Shown here one piece after another: positions 40,340 to 48,868 of a stretch of DNA of 64,000 nt. Numbering within the stretch: position 1 is the stretch's first letter; each line of letters begins with the position of its first letter. Location: contig NZ_JADMSU010000001.1 of assembly GCF_015561195.1 (NCBI RefSeq), forward strand, positions 310,001-374,000, written 5' to 3'. The position numbers and the translations under genes were made by a program. The DNA comes from Collinsella aerofaciens (GTDB lineage Bacteria > Actinomycetota > Coriobacteriia > Coriobacteriales > Coriobacteriaceae). The notes under the pieces were generated by a model. The model worked only from the letters and a program-made list of their open reading frames with translations. It ran no database searches and was not told the DNA's origin.

Positions 40340-42195
40340 TGGCAGACGAGACCAAGACTCAGATTCCCAAACCCACCCGCCAGCGTGGTCCCATGGGCCG
40401 CATGGGTGGCATGGGCCGCGGCGAAAAGGCCAAGGACTTTAAGGGCACCATGAGGCAGCTGCTCGGCTATATCGGTCAACACAAGGTTGCCGTGTTTGCC
40501 GCCGTCGCCTTTGCCGTGTGCTCGGTCATCTTTAACATTGTGGGACCCAAGGTGCTCGGCCAGGTTACGACCAAACTGTTCGAGGGCCTGGTTGCCAAGG
40601 TCAACGGCACCGGCGATGTCGACTTTGCCTGGATCGCCAAGACGCTCGGCTTTTTGCTCTGCCTGTATCTGGCAAGCTCTGCCTGCAGCCTCATCCAGGG
40701 CTGGCTCATGACCGGCGTCACGCAAAAGATCTGCTATCGCATGCGCAAGGAGATCGCCGCCAAGATCGCCGTCGTGCCGATGAACTACTTTAACGGACAC
40801 AGCAAGGGCGACGTGCTCAGCCGCATCACCAACGACGTCGATACGCTCGGCCAGTCACTCAACCAGAGCGTGACGCAGCTCATCACGTCGGTGACGCAGA
40901 TTATCGGCGTGCTCGTCATGATGCTTTCGATCAGCCTGCCGCTCACCGGCGTTACCGTGCTCACGCTGCCGGCAGCCGCGATTATCCTGACCGTGATGAT
41001 TCACTTCTCGCAGCCGTACTTCCGCGAGCAGCAGCAGGTCCTGGGCACCGTCAACGGCATTATCGAGGAGGACTTTGCCGGCCAGAACGTCATTCAGGTG
41101 TTTGACCGCGCCGAGGCCTCGATCGAGGAGTTCGACCGTCAAAACGACCGCCTCTTTATTAGTGGCTGGCGCTCGCAGTTTCTGTCGGGCCTGATGATGC
41201 CGCTTATGAGCTTGGTGGGCAACATGGGCTACGTGGGCGTCGTCGTGGTGGGTGCGCAGCTCGCGCTGACCGGCAACGCCACGCCCGGCGACATCCAGAG
41301 CTTTATCCAGTACGTGCGCAACTTTACGCAGCCGGTGCAGCAGCTGGGCAACGTGAGCAACACGATGCAGTCGATGTCCGCTGCCACCGAGCGCGTGTTT
41401 GAGTTCCTGGCCGCGCCCGAGGAGGAGCAGAAGGCCGACGCGCAGATTCCCGAAAAGCGCCCCGGTCACGTTGAGTTCGACCACGTCAAGTTTGGCTACA
41501 CGCCCGACAAGACCATCATCCACGACTTTAGCTGCGAGGCACAGCCCGGTCAGACCATCGCCATCGTCGGCCCCACCGGCGCCGGCAAGACCACGCTCAT
41601 TAAGCTGCTGCAGCGCTTCTACGACGTGGACGGCGGCTCGCTGCGTGTCGAGGGCGTCGACGTGCGCGACTGGGACCGCGCGGCGCTGCGCGGCGAGTTT
41701 GCCATGGTGCTGCAGGATACCTGGCTGTTTAACGGCACCATCCGTGAGAACATCCGCTACGGACGCCCCGACGCGAGCGATGCCGAGGTCGAGGCCGCTG
41801 CACGCGCCGCACGCTGCGATCACTTTATCCATACGCTCGCCGGCGGTTATGACTTTATGATTAACGAGGAGGGCACCAACCTGTCGCAGGGTCAGCGCCA
41901 GCTCGTGACCATCGCCCGTGCCATTTTGGCCGACCGCCCGGCGCTGATTCTGGACGAGGCGACCTCCAACGTCGATACCCGCACCGAGGAGCTCATCCAG
42001 CGCGCCATGGATGCGCTGATGCAGGGCCGCACGAGCTTTGTCATCGCGCATCGCCTGTCCACGATCCGCAACGCCGACGTAATCTTGGTGATCCGCGACG
42101 GCGACATCGTCGAGAAGGGCACACACGACGAGCTGCTCGCCCAAGGCGGCTTCTACGCGGACCTGTACAACTCGCAGTTCGACGAAGCGGCGTAA
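40339..42195 (+). CDS. ABC exporter half-transporter 2
   Basis: This 618-residue protein has a Gly/Met-rich N-terminal tail (PMGRMGGMGRG), six membrane helices and an ATPase with Walker A GPTGAGKTT, signature LSQGQRQLVTIARAI, Walker B ALILDEATSNVD and H-loop IAHRLS. The catalytic Glu is intact, unlike in its partner, which matches a heterodimer with one active and one degenerate ATP site. The start codon overlaps the previous stop codon. Cargo is unknown; MarR control suggests a drug or toxic metabolite. Confidence 0.92.
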   Translation: MADETKTQIPKPTRQRGPMGRMGGMGRGEKAKDFKGTMRQLLGYIGQHKVAVFAAVAFAVCSVIFNIVGPKVLGQVTTKLFEGLVAKVNGTGDVDFAWIAKTLGFLLCLYLASSACSLIQGWLMTGVTQKICYRMRKEIAAKIAVVPMNYFNGHSKGDVLSRITNDVDTLGQSLNQSVTQLITSVTQIIGVLVMMLSISLPLTGVTVLTLPAAAIILTVMIHFSQPYFREQQQVLGTVNGIIEEDFAGQNVIQVFDRAEASIEEFDRQNDRLFISGWRSQFLSGLMMPLMSLVGNMGYVGVVVVGAQLALTGNATPGDIQSFIQYVRNFTQPVQQLGNVSNTMQSMSAATERVFEFLAAPEEEQKADAQIPEKRPGHVEFDHVKFGYTPDKTIIHDFSCEAQPGQTIAIVGPTGAGKTTLIKLLQRFYDVDGGSLRVEGVDVRDWDRAALRGEFAMVLQDTWLFNGTIRENIRYGRPDASDAEVEAAARAARCDHFIHTLAGGYDFMINEEGTNLSQGQRQLVTIARAILADRPALILDEATSNVDTRTEELIQRAMDALMQGRTSFVIAHRLSTIRNADVILVIRDGDIVEKGTHDELLAQGGFYADLYNSQFDEAA

Positions 42196-42222
42196 AACCG
42201 GCGGCAAACAACCGCAATACCC

Positions 42223-42262
42223 AAAAACGGGGGCGCAGAATGAACTGTGCCCCCGTTTTTTG
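42223..42262 (+). terminator. Intrinsic terminator of the MarR-ABC operon
   Basis: ACGGGGGC and GCCCCCGT arms with a 14-base loop, followed by TTTTTTG, 31 bases after the stop codon. Confidence 0.88.
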
Positions 42263-42322
42263 TTCTGCGGCCCTCGAACCGCCTCCCCCGGGACCTGATT
42301 AACGGCCTCCCTCAAGGCCCCG

Positions 42323-42550
42323 TGGACAAAAAATGGCAAATATGAGTACTGTCACCTTTTTAGTAACAGCCAAAACTGCCCCAAACGACCTCTTTGCGGC
42401 CTAGATATGCCTTCAAATTGATCAAAATGCCCGGTAGCATGCTTCTGTGTGCCAACGTTAATGAACATATTTACTGTTGTGTCTATTATCTTGTAAGATC
42501 GATATGATACTACGCTAGCAACAGTACTCATATTTGCCATTTTTTGTCCA
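42323..42550. repeat. 228-bp element bounded by perfect 30-bp inverted repeats
   Basis: Arms 42323-42352 and 42521-42550 are perfect complements (outer TGGACAAAAAATGGCAAATA). The 168-base centre is AT-richer than its neighbours and has no convincing gene. No target-site duplication is visible at the borders. It lies between the ABC operon terminator and aroF. It resembles a MITE-like element or a large cruciform or regulatory hairpin. Confidence 0.65.
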
Positions 42551-42630
42551 CAGGGTATGCCGCAGAAGATCCAACTTGCTCCAGCGTGCCGTACGTTGGC
42601 CCTCCCCTTCCGGCGAGCGCCGACATTTCC

Positions 42631-42677
42631 CCAGATAAAACCGACCAAAATAAACCTGTCCCTTTTCGGCAGGTTTC
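42631..42677 (-). repeat. H-family hairpin repeat, copy 3
   Basis: Read on the minus strand: AAACCTGCC, GAAAAGGGACAGGTTTATTT, then GGTCGGTTTTATCTGGGG. It is close to the copy at 61101 but has one mismatch pair in the stem. It lies about 90 bases upstream of aroF. Confidence 0.58.
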
Positions 42678-42764
42678 ACTTGCACTTTAGCGTGCGACAG
42701 CGGATAATGCCGAGCATTCGAGAATTCGCCAATTGTTGCCGTTAATTGATAAAGGAGGCCCCAT

Positions 42765-43796
42765 ATGGCCATGGAATTCAAGCGCAGGTTGCCGATCCCC
42801 ATGGAGATCCGCGAGGAAATGCCGCTTTCCGCCAAGCTTACCGCCAAAAAGCAGGCATTCGACGCCGAGGTCGCCAAGGTCTTTACCGGCGAGGACACAC
42901 GCAAAGCGCTCATCATCGGCCCGTGCTCTGCCGACCGCGAGGACTCGGTGCTTGAGTACATGAACCGACTGGCCAAGGTCGCCGAAGAGGTCAAGGACAA
43001 GCTCATCATCATTCCGCGCGTCTACACCAACAAGCCGCGCACTAAGGGCACCGGTTACAAGGGTCTGCTGCACAACCCCGATCCCAAGGCGCCCGATGAC
43101 CTGCTCGAAGGCGTCAAGGCCATCCGCCACATGCACCTGCGCGTCATCGAGGAGACCGGTTTCTTTACCGCCGACGAGATGCTCTACCCGTCCAACTACC
43201 AGTACCTCGTCGACCTGCTGAGCTACGTTGCCGTGGGCGCGCGCTCGGTCGAAAACCAAGAGCATCGTCTGGTGTCGAGCGGCATTTCGGTGCCTGTGGG
43301 CATGAAAAACCCCACCGCCGGTTCCACCACCGTCATGCTTAACTCCATCTACGCCGCCCAGGCACATCAAAGCTTCATCTTCCGCAACTGGGAGGTTGAG
43401 TGCGACGGCAACCCGCTCGCACACGCCGTCATGCGTGGCTACATCGGTCTCGACAGTCGCACCTACCCCAACTACCACTACGAGCACCTGGAGCGCCTGG
43501 CCGAGCGCTATACCGAGCATGCCGGCTACGCCAACCCGGCGGCGGTCATCGACTGCAACCATGACAACTCGGGCAAGCGCCCGCTGGAGCAGTACCGCAT
43601 CTGCAAGGAGGTGCTCGACAGCTGCCGCCGCAACGAGTCCATCTCCAAGCTGGTCAAGGGCTTTATGATCGAGTCCTACCTGGAGGACGGCAACCAGCCG
43701 GTCGACGGTGGCGTCTTTGGCAAGTCGATCACCGACCCGTGCCTAGGCTGGGAAAAGACCGATTACCTCATCCACGAGATCGCAGAGCGGATCTAG
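42765..43796 (+). CDS. aroF: 3-deoxy-7-phosphoheptulonate synthase, class I
   Basis: This 343-residue enzyme joins phosphoenolpyruvate and erythrose 4-phosphate at the start of aromatic amino-acid synthesis. LIIGPCSADREDSVLEYMN is the PEP/metal Cys region, then PRVYTNKPRTKGTGYKGL, GARSVENQEHRLVSSGI, VGMKNPTAGS and IDCNHDNSGKRP. The AroF/AroG/AroH form is clear, but which feedback inhibitor it answers to is not. AAAGGAGG precedes the ATG. A structured element follows within 2 bases of the stop codon. Confidence 0.94.
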   Translation: MAMEFKRRLPIPMEIREEMPLSAKLTAKKQAFDAEVAKVFTGEDTRKALIIGPCSADREDSVLEYMNRLAKVAEEVKDKLIIIPRVYTNKPRTKGTGYKGLLHNPDPKAPDDLLEGVKAIRHMHLRVIEETGFFTADEMLYPSNYQYLVDLLSYVAVGARSVENQEHRLVSSGISVPVGMKNPTAGSTTVMLNSIYAAQAHQSFIFRNWEVECDGNPLAHAVMRGYIGLDSRTYPNYHYEHLERLAERYTEHAGYANPAAVIDCNHDNSGKRPLEQYRICKEVLDSCRRNESISKLVKGFMIESYLEDGNQPVDGGVFGKSITDPCLGWEKTDYLIHEIAERI

Positions 43797-43797
43797 G

Positions 43798-43933
43798 TTA
43801 CGCGGTTTTACCAAACCGCGTAACGGCTCGACGCTGCGCGCCGCCCAGGGCGACAATTTGTCATTCAAAAGGCAAGGCATGACCAGAAGGTCTATGCCTT
43901 GCCTTTTTCATGCCAACTTGTTCGCCCTGGACG
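43798..43933 (+). ncRNA. Structured 3' element, copy G2 (homologous to 805-942)
   Basis: It begins directly at the aroF stop codon. The first hairpin TTACGCGG-TTTTACCAAA-CCGCGTAA keeps the G1 loop with a different stem. CTCGACGCTGCG follows, then a long stem closed by CGCCCAGGGCGA (43841-43852) and TCGCCCTGGACG (43922-43933). The inner hairpin shares GGCATGACCAGAA and GTCTATGCC with G1 but is closed by GGCAA/TTGCC instead of GCGGC/GCCGC. Sense orientation to the upstream gene, as in G1. Confidence 0.62.
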
Positions 43934-43982
43934 TCGCTCGCTGGCACTACCAAGACATCGGCGTTGCCAAATCTGGCAGCTA

Positions 43983-44042
43983 GGTAGTCGTTGGGGACGC
44001 TCTTGTTTGACTGGTCGTTTAAGAACATCCCCAATGACTACC
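43983..44042. repeat. I-family inverted repeat, copy 2
   Basis: GGTAGTCGTTGGGGA (43983-43997) and TCCCCAATGACTACC (44028-44042) pair at 14 of 15 positions. The loop end TTTAAGAACATCCCCAATGA closely matches the copy at 24284-24328. Nothing else is recognised between G2 and the acetyltransferase gene. Confidence 0.52.
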
Positions 44043-44159
44043 CAATTGCCACCTCTCCGTCCCCGAGGTATCGGGGCTCGTCTGCCGAATGATTGATGCG
44101 GGCGCCCTGCGGCCATGTCACACTCAGAAGTGGCCTGACCCAACTTGGAAGGAGCCCCC

Positions 44160-44804
44160 ATGAGCCTTGACAACGTAACTCTGCGTGCCGCCACGCTCGA
44201 TGACCTGGCCGGCATCGCCGCCATCTACAACCAGCTGTGGTGCAACACGCTGCGCAACCGAGGCGACGTCGAAGCCGCCGATTTCTGTGCGCGCTTTAAC
44301 ATCGCCATGCAGCTGCAGCGCTCCCCCATCGCGCTCGTTGCCGAAGCTGAAGGCCGCATCATCGCCGCTTGCTGCATCGGCATCTTCGAAGACGGCAAAC
44401 CACGCACCAATCCCACGTGGGAGCCCTGCTACAACGAGATGTTCGCCCAGGCAACCGAGATGGCAAAGACCGCCGATGCCAAGCTCGAAGGCTCGCTCTT
44501 TGGCGATAGCCGCGAGAAGGCAACAGCCGACCGCTTTGCCGCCACGGGCAACGAATATGCCCAGGGCCAGCTCAACCTGATCATCATCGTGCCCGAATGG
44601 CAGGGCAAGGGGCTCGGCCGTGCGCTCATCGACCTTGCGCGCGCCGAACTCGCCAAAGCCGGGTGCACCAAATTCTTCCTGATGAGCGACTGCAACTCCG
44701 ATTGGCAGTTCTACGAGCACCTCAACATGAAGCGCATCCTGGAGGATCACAGCCAGGACACCGGCGACGGATTTATCGTCTATATGTACGGAGGCACGCT
44801 CTAA
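44160..44804 (+). CDS. GNAT-family N-acetyltransferase
   Basis: This 214-residue protein starts VTLRAATLDDLAGIAAIYNQ, the usual beginning of GNAT enzymes, and has the acetyl-CoA motif LIIIVPEWQGKGLGRALIDL (Q/R-x2-G-x-G/A). The middle (NPTWEPCYNEMFAQATEMAK) is longer than in small GNATs. The acceptor substrate cannot be predicted. The ATG at 44160 follows GGAAGGAG. It is a single gene. Confidence 0.85.
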   Translation: MSLDNVTLRAATLDDLAGIAAIYNQLWCNTLRNRGDVEAADFCARFNIAMQLQRSPIALVAEAEGRIIAACCIGIFEDGKPRTNPTWEPCYNEMFAQATEMAKTADAKLEGSLFGDSREKATADRFAATGNEYAQGQLNLIIIVPEWQGKGLGRALIDLARAELAKAGCTKFFLMSDCNSDWQFYEHLNMKRILEDHSQDTGDGFIVYMYGGTL

Positions 44805-44886
44805 GTACTCCTTCAATCAAGGCGAGCCGGGCACCCGGCCCTTGGCCTCTGCCCAGGAATAACCCAGGGGGCCGGACCGCCCGTCC

Positions 44887-46437
44887 CTAAACCTGCCCGA
44901 CAGCGCGATATCTCGTCGCCCGAGCGCGCCCCTCTTTAACGAGTGCGCCTTCCTCAAGCAAACCGTTGATAACCCGCAGCGTCACGTCGCGCCCAGTTCC
45001 CAGAGCGTCCGAAGCATCCTGGCGCGTAAAACCGCGGGGCCGCTCAAGGGCAAAGCGAATCAAGGTGCGAGCGTATCCACCACGTCGCTCGTCCGAGACA
45101 TCCTGTAGCATCGCGGACGCCTTGCACGCAACATCAAAGCCAAGCTCCTCCACGAGCTTGGCACGCACCTCGTGGCCGCAGTCGCCATTCATCGACACGT
45201 GCCCCTCTCGCTGCGCTCGCACGGATGCAAACGCCTGCGAAACATCGGGCGGCAGCGCCCCTTCCCGCTCGAGCTGCTCATAATCGCTGTAATCCCCACG
45301 CAAGTTGGGACCGCTATTGCCACGAGGCGTCAGATAGGAATTGCGCACGGCGTTGACGTTGGGCAGCGACAACCTAAACATTGCAGGGTAGGCGCAGACC
45401 TCGGGTTCCAACCCTTCTGCCTCATAGAGCGCACGGATCCCCTTGAGGCCCGTTCCAAACGCCTCAACCATCCCCAGACGCAAAAAGAGCAGTTGCAGCT
45501 TTGGATTCCGAGCGTCCGAGCCGCCCGCAAGCGCCTCCTCGACGCTGATGTGCTGCGGCCCTCCCGCATTGGTAAATTCAAGCGCCGTACGGCTCATCTT
45601 GATAAGAGACGCCACCGAAGATTCGTAGTCGCGATGGATAAACAGGTTCAGAATTCCCTCTCGAACAGCCTCGCGGGGATAGTCGTCCTTATCTATGCGA
45701 TCGAGCCTTCCCGGCACAAAGTACATACGCGTTGCGTTCGATATATTGAGGAACCGTTCGATATCCTCTATCTGCCTGAAGATCGAGCCCTCGCCATCCT
45801 GACGGTCGATAAACTCGGTATACGCATCGTCGTTGAAGAGGCCAGCGCGGACTGCAAAGGGGTTTTGGTCAGAGACCAGCAGTGCCAAATTGGTGTAAAA
45901 GCCCAGCTCATCGATAAGGCCGAGATTCTTTTGAGAGGTTTGGTCAAACGTAATCTCCGCGCGCCTAAAGACCCGCTCGGCTTCAAAAAACGTCAAGCTC
46001 TGTTCATGAGAGCGCTCGGTCTCAAAATAATCGCCGTCGGTGCGCTTGATCATCGAGCGGATCTGGGCCATCTCGATGGGCACGTTTGCAGGACCTAGGC
46101 GCCGATATACCCCGGCGGGAACAAATCCCTTCGAGCACAGGCAGTACGGCTTGTGAGGACCCGCTTCCACCTCGATTTTCACCAACGCTACGCCATCGAT
46201 GTCCAATGCGGAGACCGTCGTGATTTCAGAAACGTCGGGATACACGCCATCGGTTATTGCATTAGAGCATTGAAGCATGGTGGCATCGATATCGTCCACG
46301 CCGACGATGCTGCCAAAATCGTCGATTCCGATATACAAGGTACCGCCATTCGAATTGGCAAACGCCACCACAGCTTTGAGCAGCTTAGGGGTAAATGTGC
46401 ACTTGAACTCCACGGTCTCACTTTCAACAAGCTGCAT
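44887..46437 (-). CDS. AlbA_2 (Schlafen-type) putative regulator with C-terminal ATPase-like and winged-helix parts
   Basis: This 516-residue protein begins with an AlbA_2 domain (VESETVEFKCTFTPKLLKAV, then VAFANSNGGTLYIGIDD). A middle GHKL-like segment of the COG2865 type follows (LNLFIHRDYESSVASLIKMS, EFTNAGGPQHISVEEALAGG, RLGMVEAFGTGLKGIRALY), and a C-terminal winged helix (TRQDASDALGTGRDVTLRVI). Such proteins are called transcriptional regulators or RecG-like proteins by annotation, without firm function. The ATG at 46437 follows GGGGGTAGC. Two direct repeats lie just upstream. Confidence 0.82.
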   Translation of the reverse strand: MQLVESETVEFKCTFTPKLLKAVVAFANSNGGTLYIGIDDFGSIVGVDDIDATMLQCSNAITDGVYPDVSEITTVSALDIDGVALVKIEVEAGPHKPYCLCSKGFVPAGVYRRLGPANVPIEMAQIRSMIKRTDGDYFETERSHEQSLTFFEAERVFRRAEITFDQTSQKNLGLIDELGFYTNLALLVSDQNPFAVRAGLFNDDAYTEFIDRQDGEGSIFRQIEDIERFLNISNATRMYFVPGRLDRIDKDDYPREAVREGILNLFIHRDYESSVASLIKMSRTALEFTNAGGPQHISVEEALAGGSDARNPKLQLLFLRLGMVEAFGTGLKGIRALYEAEGLEPEVCAYPAMFRLSLPNVNAVRNSYLTPRGNSGPNLRGDYSDYEQLEREGALPPDVSQAFASVRAQREGHVSMNGDCGHEVRAKLVEELGFDVACKASAMLQDVSDERRGGYARTLIRFALERPRGFTRQDASDALGTGRDVTLRVINGLLEEGALVKEGRARATRYRAVGQV

Positions 46438-46445
46438 GCTACCCC

Positions 46446-46487
46446 CTATCATCGACTATCGACGATTCTAGACCAACTATCGACGAT
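46446..46487. promoter_or_regulatory. Direct-repeat operator upstream of the AlbA_2 gene
   Basis: ACTATCGACGAT occurs at 46455-46466 and 46476-46487, 21 bp apart (two helical turns), with a partial CTATCATCGA at 46446. Placement next to the start codon suggests autoregulation. Confidence 0.55.
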
Positions 46488-46556
46488 AAGCAAGGCCCCT
46501 GGTACCCTCGCTTAGACCCGAGTGCCCGCGTGCAACGCTGCCCGCCGCACGCAAAA

Positions 46557-46586
46557 GGGCCCGCCAGCGTGTGCGCCAGCGGGCCC
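46557..46586 (-). terminator. Terminator after the first agmatine deiminase
   Basis: GGGCCCGC and GCGGGCCC arms around a 14-base loop, followed by TTTTGC on the minus strand, 40 bases past the stop codon. Confidence 0.75.
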
Positions 46587-46626
46587 CAAGTCATATCGAC
46601 ACTACCCCGTGTGCCTGCAACCGCCT

Positions 46627-47748
46627 CTACTTGCAGCGCGCCTTGGGCTGCTGCTGGGTGATGCAGTGGATGTTGCCTCCGCCGTAGATAACCTCGCGAG
46701 TCATGATACCGATGACTTCACGGCCCGGATAAGCAGCCTGGATATCCTTGAGCGCCTGGGCGTCATTGGGATCGCCGAACTGCGGTACAAGCACTGCGCC
46801 GTTGATGGGCAGGAAGTTGAGGTAGCTCGGCTCGAAAGCGTCCTCGGGGGTACGCGGCAGCACGCCCTCGACGGGGTCAATCGTGCTGGCCTCCTCTTCG
46901 GTCATATATACCGAGGTCGCAGGCATAATCACCTTGTGGATCTTGAGCTTGCGGCCACGGGCATCCGTCGTCTCGGAAAGCGTCTTATACGCCTCTTGGC
47001 ACTCCTTGTAGAACTTATGGTTGGGATCATCGGTCCACATGCAGCAGACCTCGCCGGGCGCACTAAAGCATGCGACGTCGTCCACGTGCCCGTTGGTCTC
47101 AAACGGGTCAATGCCATCCTTGATCCAAATGACCTTCTCGATGCCCAGGTACTCGGCAAGCTTCTCCTCGATCTGCTCCTTGGTGTACTGGGGGTTGCGG
47201 TCCTCATTGAGCAGGCACATCTCGGTGGTCACCACGGTGCCCTGGCCGTCGCAGTTAAACGAGCCGCCCTCGAGGATGTAATCCTCGGGACGATAGCGGT
47301 TGACCTGCTCGAGCTGCGCCACCTGCAAGCCGATGCTCGCATCCTTGTCCCACGGGAAATACAGGCCGTCAATGAAACCGCCGTAAGCATTAAAGTGGAA
47401 GTGCGAAAGAGCAACCTCACCATTGTCATTAACAAGAAACGCCGGGCCGGGGTCGCGGATCCAGGAGTCGTTGTACTCCATATGAATCACGCGCACGTTC
47501 TCAACGCCATCGAAAATCTCGCACACCGCAGGGAAATCCTCGGCATTGACACCAACGGTGATGGGTTGGAAGCGTGCAACGGTCTTAATAATCTCGGTAA
47601 AGACCTTTTGCGCCGGCTTGGCACCGCAGCGCCACACATCCGAACGATGCGGCCACAAAATCCAGGTGCGCTCCTGCTCCTCGTACTCGCCGGGCATGTA
47701 GAATCCGTCCTTCTTTGGCGTAGACTCGCTCTCGTAAATGGTCTTCAT
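46627..47748 (-). CDS. aguA: Agmatine deiminase, copy 1
   Basis: This 373-residue enzyme hydrolyses agmatine to N-carbamoylputrescine and ammonia. It begins MKTIYESESTPKKDGFYMPG and has ERTWILWPHRSDVW, WIRDPGPAFLVN, HFHFNAYGGFIDGLYFPWDK and the catalytic Cys362 in GGGNIHCITQQ. AGGAG precedes the ATG. It is about 60% like the copy at 55587-56792 by eye, with the same order of motifs. It is divergent from a LuxR-type regulator gene, a likely control pair. Confidence 0.93.
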   Translation of the reverse strand: MKTIYESESTPKKDGFYMPGEYEEQERTWILWPHRSDVWRCGAKPAQKVFTEIIKTVARFQPITVGVNAEDFPAVCEIFDGVENVRVIHMEYNDSWIRDPGPAFLVNDNGEVALSHFHFNAYGGFIDGLYFPWDKDASIGLQVAQLEQVNRYRPEDYILEGGSFNCDGQGTVVTTEMCLLNEDRNPQYTKEQIEEKLAEYLGIEKVIWIKDGIDPFETNGHVDDVACFSAPGEVCCMWTDDPNHKFYKECQEAYKTLSETTDARGRKLKIHKVIMPATSVYMTEEEASTIDPVEGVLPRTPEDAFEPSYLNFLPINGAVLVPQFGDPNDAQALKDIQAAYPGREVIGIMTREVIYGGGNIHCITQQQPKARCK

Positions 47749-47929
47749 GTTGGCTCCTAACGATATGGACGACCCTTTGTGATGACGGCCCCATTGTGCG
47801 GCTCCGGAAGCCCACTCTCAATGGGCCTAGGGGACCCTTTCGCCACCCAAAAGGACACCGTTCACTGACCTAAAGTTCTAGTGGCGCGCGAGACGTGTCA
47901 TACTGACAAAGCCGCATGAAAGGACATCC

Positions 47930-48730
47930 ATGACCAATACCACGCATACCCGCTTTAACCCCGATGAGATCCACGGGAGCCGCTGGTCCGCCCTCAACGA
48001 ATGCGCCTTATGGATTCATGGCTGCGGCGACTTCGCCACGCTTCAAGCCGGGCTTCTTGATAGGGTTAATCAGGTAATATCGCACCGGGCCTCGATGTTT
48101 GATATCGCACGCGCCGGCACACACGGACAGACAGAATTCGTAAGCCCCGTTGCCCGTGGCATGGCAGAAGACCAGCTCGAGAGCTACTACGAACGCTATG
48201 CCGCCTTTGACTACACCCTTTGGAGCTTTGACGTTCACAACGTGCATGTTTATCGCGACCTGGACCTCGTGGATGTCGAGCGCCGCAACGCAACGCCCAT
48301 CTATCAGGAGTGGATGAAGCCGCTCGGCATCTACTATGGCTGCACTGCCACGCTCGCGCACGGGGGCACATCCCTGGGGTCGCTCACGCTGTTTCGCGCA
48401 CGAGAAGCGGGGGATTTTTCGGACGAAGAGCTCGAAGCCCTACGCCAGCTCGCGCGGCACCTGAGCCTGCGCCTGTACGGGATCCTTGCGCAGAGCACCG
48501 CACAGCAAGCTTGCGAGAATCCCTTAGAGGCGCTCATCAGCGAGCTCGAAGTCCTCCCCCGCGAGGCAGAGGTGCTCAAGATGATGCTTGCCGGCAAGAC
48601 CAACCGCGAAATGGCCGAGGAGCTCTATATCTCGGAGTCGACCGTAAAAAAGCATGTCAACGCCCTCTATCACAAGCTCGGCGTCAAAAACCGCCTGGGC
48701 CTCATGGCATTGGTTCGAGAACAATCATAA
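47930..48730 (+). CDS. LuxR-type regulator with N-terminal sensory domain
   Basis: This 266-residue protein has a soluble N-terminal domain of about 190 residues that looks GAF-like (SHRASMFDIARAG, YGCTATLAHGGTSLGSLTLF). A C-terminal GerE helix-turn-helix follows (LPREAEVLKMMLAGKTNREM, then ISESTVKKHVNALYHKLGV). There is no membrane segment, unlike the two LuxR paralogues further along. It is divergent from aguA copy 1, so control of agmatine use is likely. GAAAGGACATCC lies before the ATG. Confidence 0.88.
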   Translation: MTNTTHTRFNPDEIHGSRWSALNECALWIHGCGDFATLQAGLLDRVNQVISHRASMFDIARAGTHGQTEFVSPVARGMAEDQLESYYERYAAFDYTLWSFDVHNVHVYRDLDLVDVERRNATPIYQEWMKPLGIYYGCTATLAHGGTSLGSLTLFRAREAGDFSDEELEALRQLARHLSLRLYGILAQSTAQQACENPLEALISELEVLPREAEVLKMMLAGKTNREMAEELYISESTVKKHVNALYHKLGVKNRLGLMALVREQS

Positions 48731-48791
48731 GCCGGCCTCTAATTTGAAAGTAGCGCTGGCAGATTGCCTATTTGAACCTCGCTGCAAAGAA

Positions 48792-48824
48792 CCGCCGCAG
48801 ACGCCTTGGGAGCATCTGCGGCGG
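48792..48824. terminator. Two-way terminator between LuxR and MATE genes
   Basis: CCGCCGCAGA pairs perfectly with TCTGCGGCGG around a 13-base loop, between convergent genes. Modest T runs lie on either side. Confidence 0.65.
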
Positions 48825-48868
48825 CTTACATTAAACAGTCGCTGTCATGTGTCGCAAGCGCGCGTTGG

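Noticed and set aside
42352-42648. A 98-codon minus-strand open frame crossing the 30-bp inverted repeat element
   Set aside because: It crosses the right arm and flank, begins with a poor ribosome-binding context and has no protein-like features I can support.
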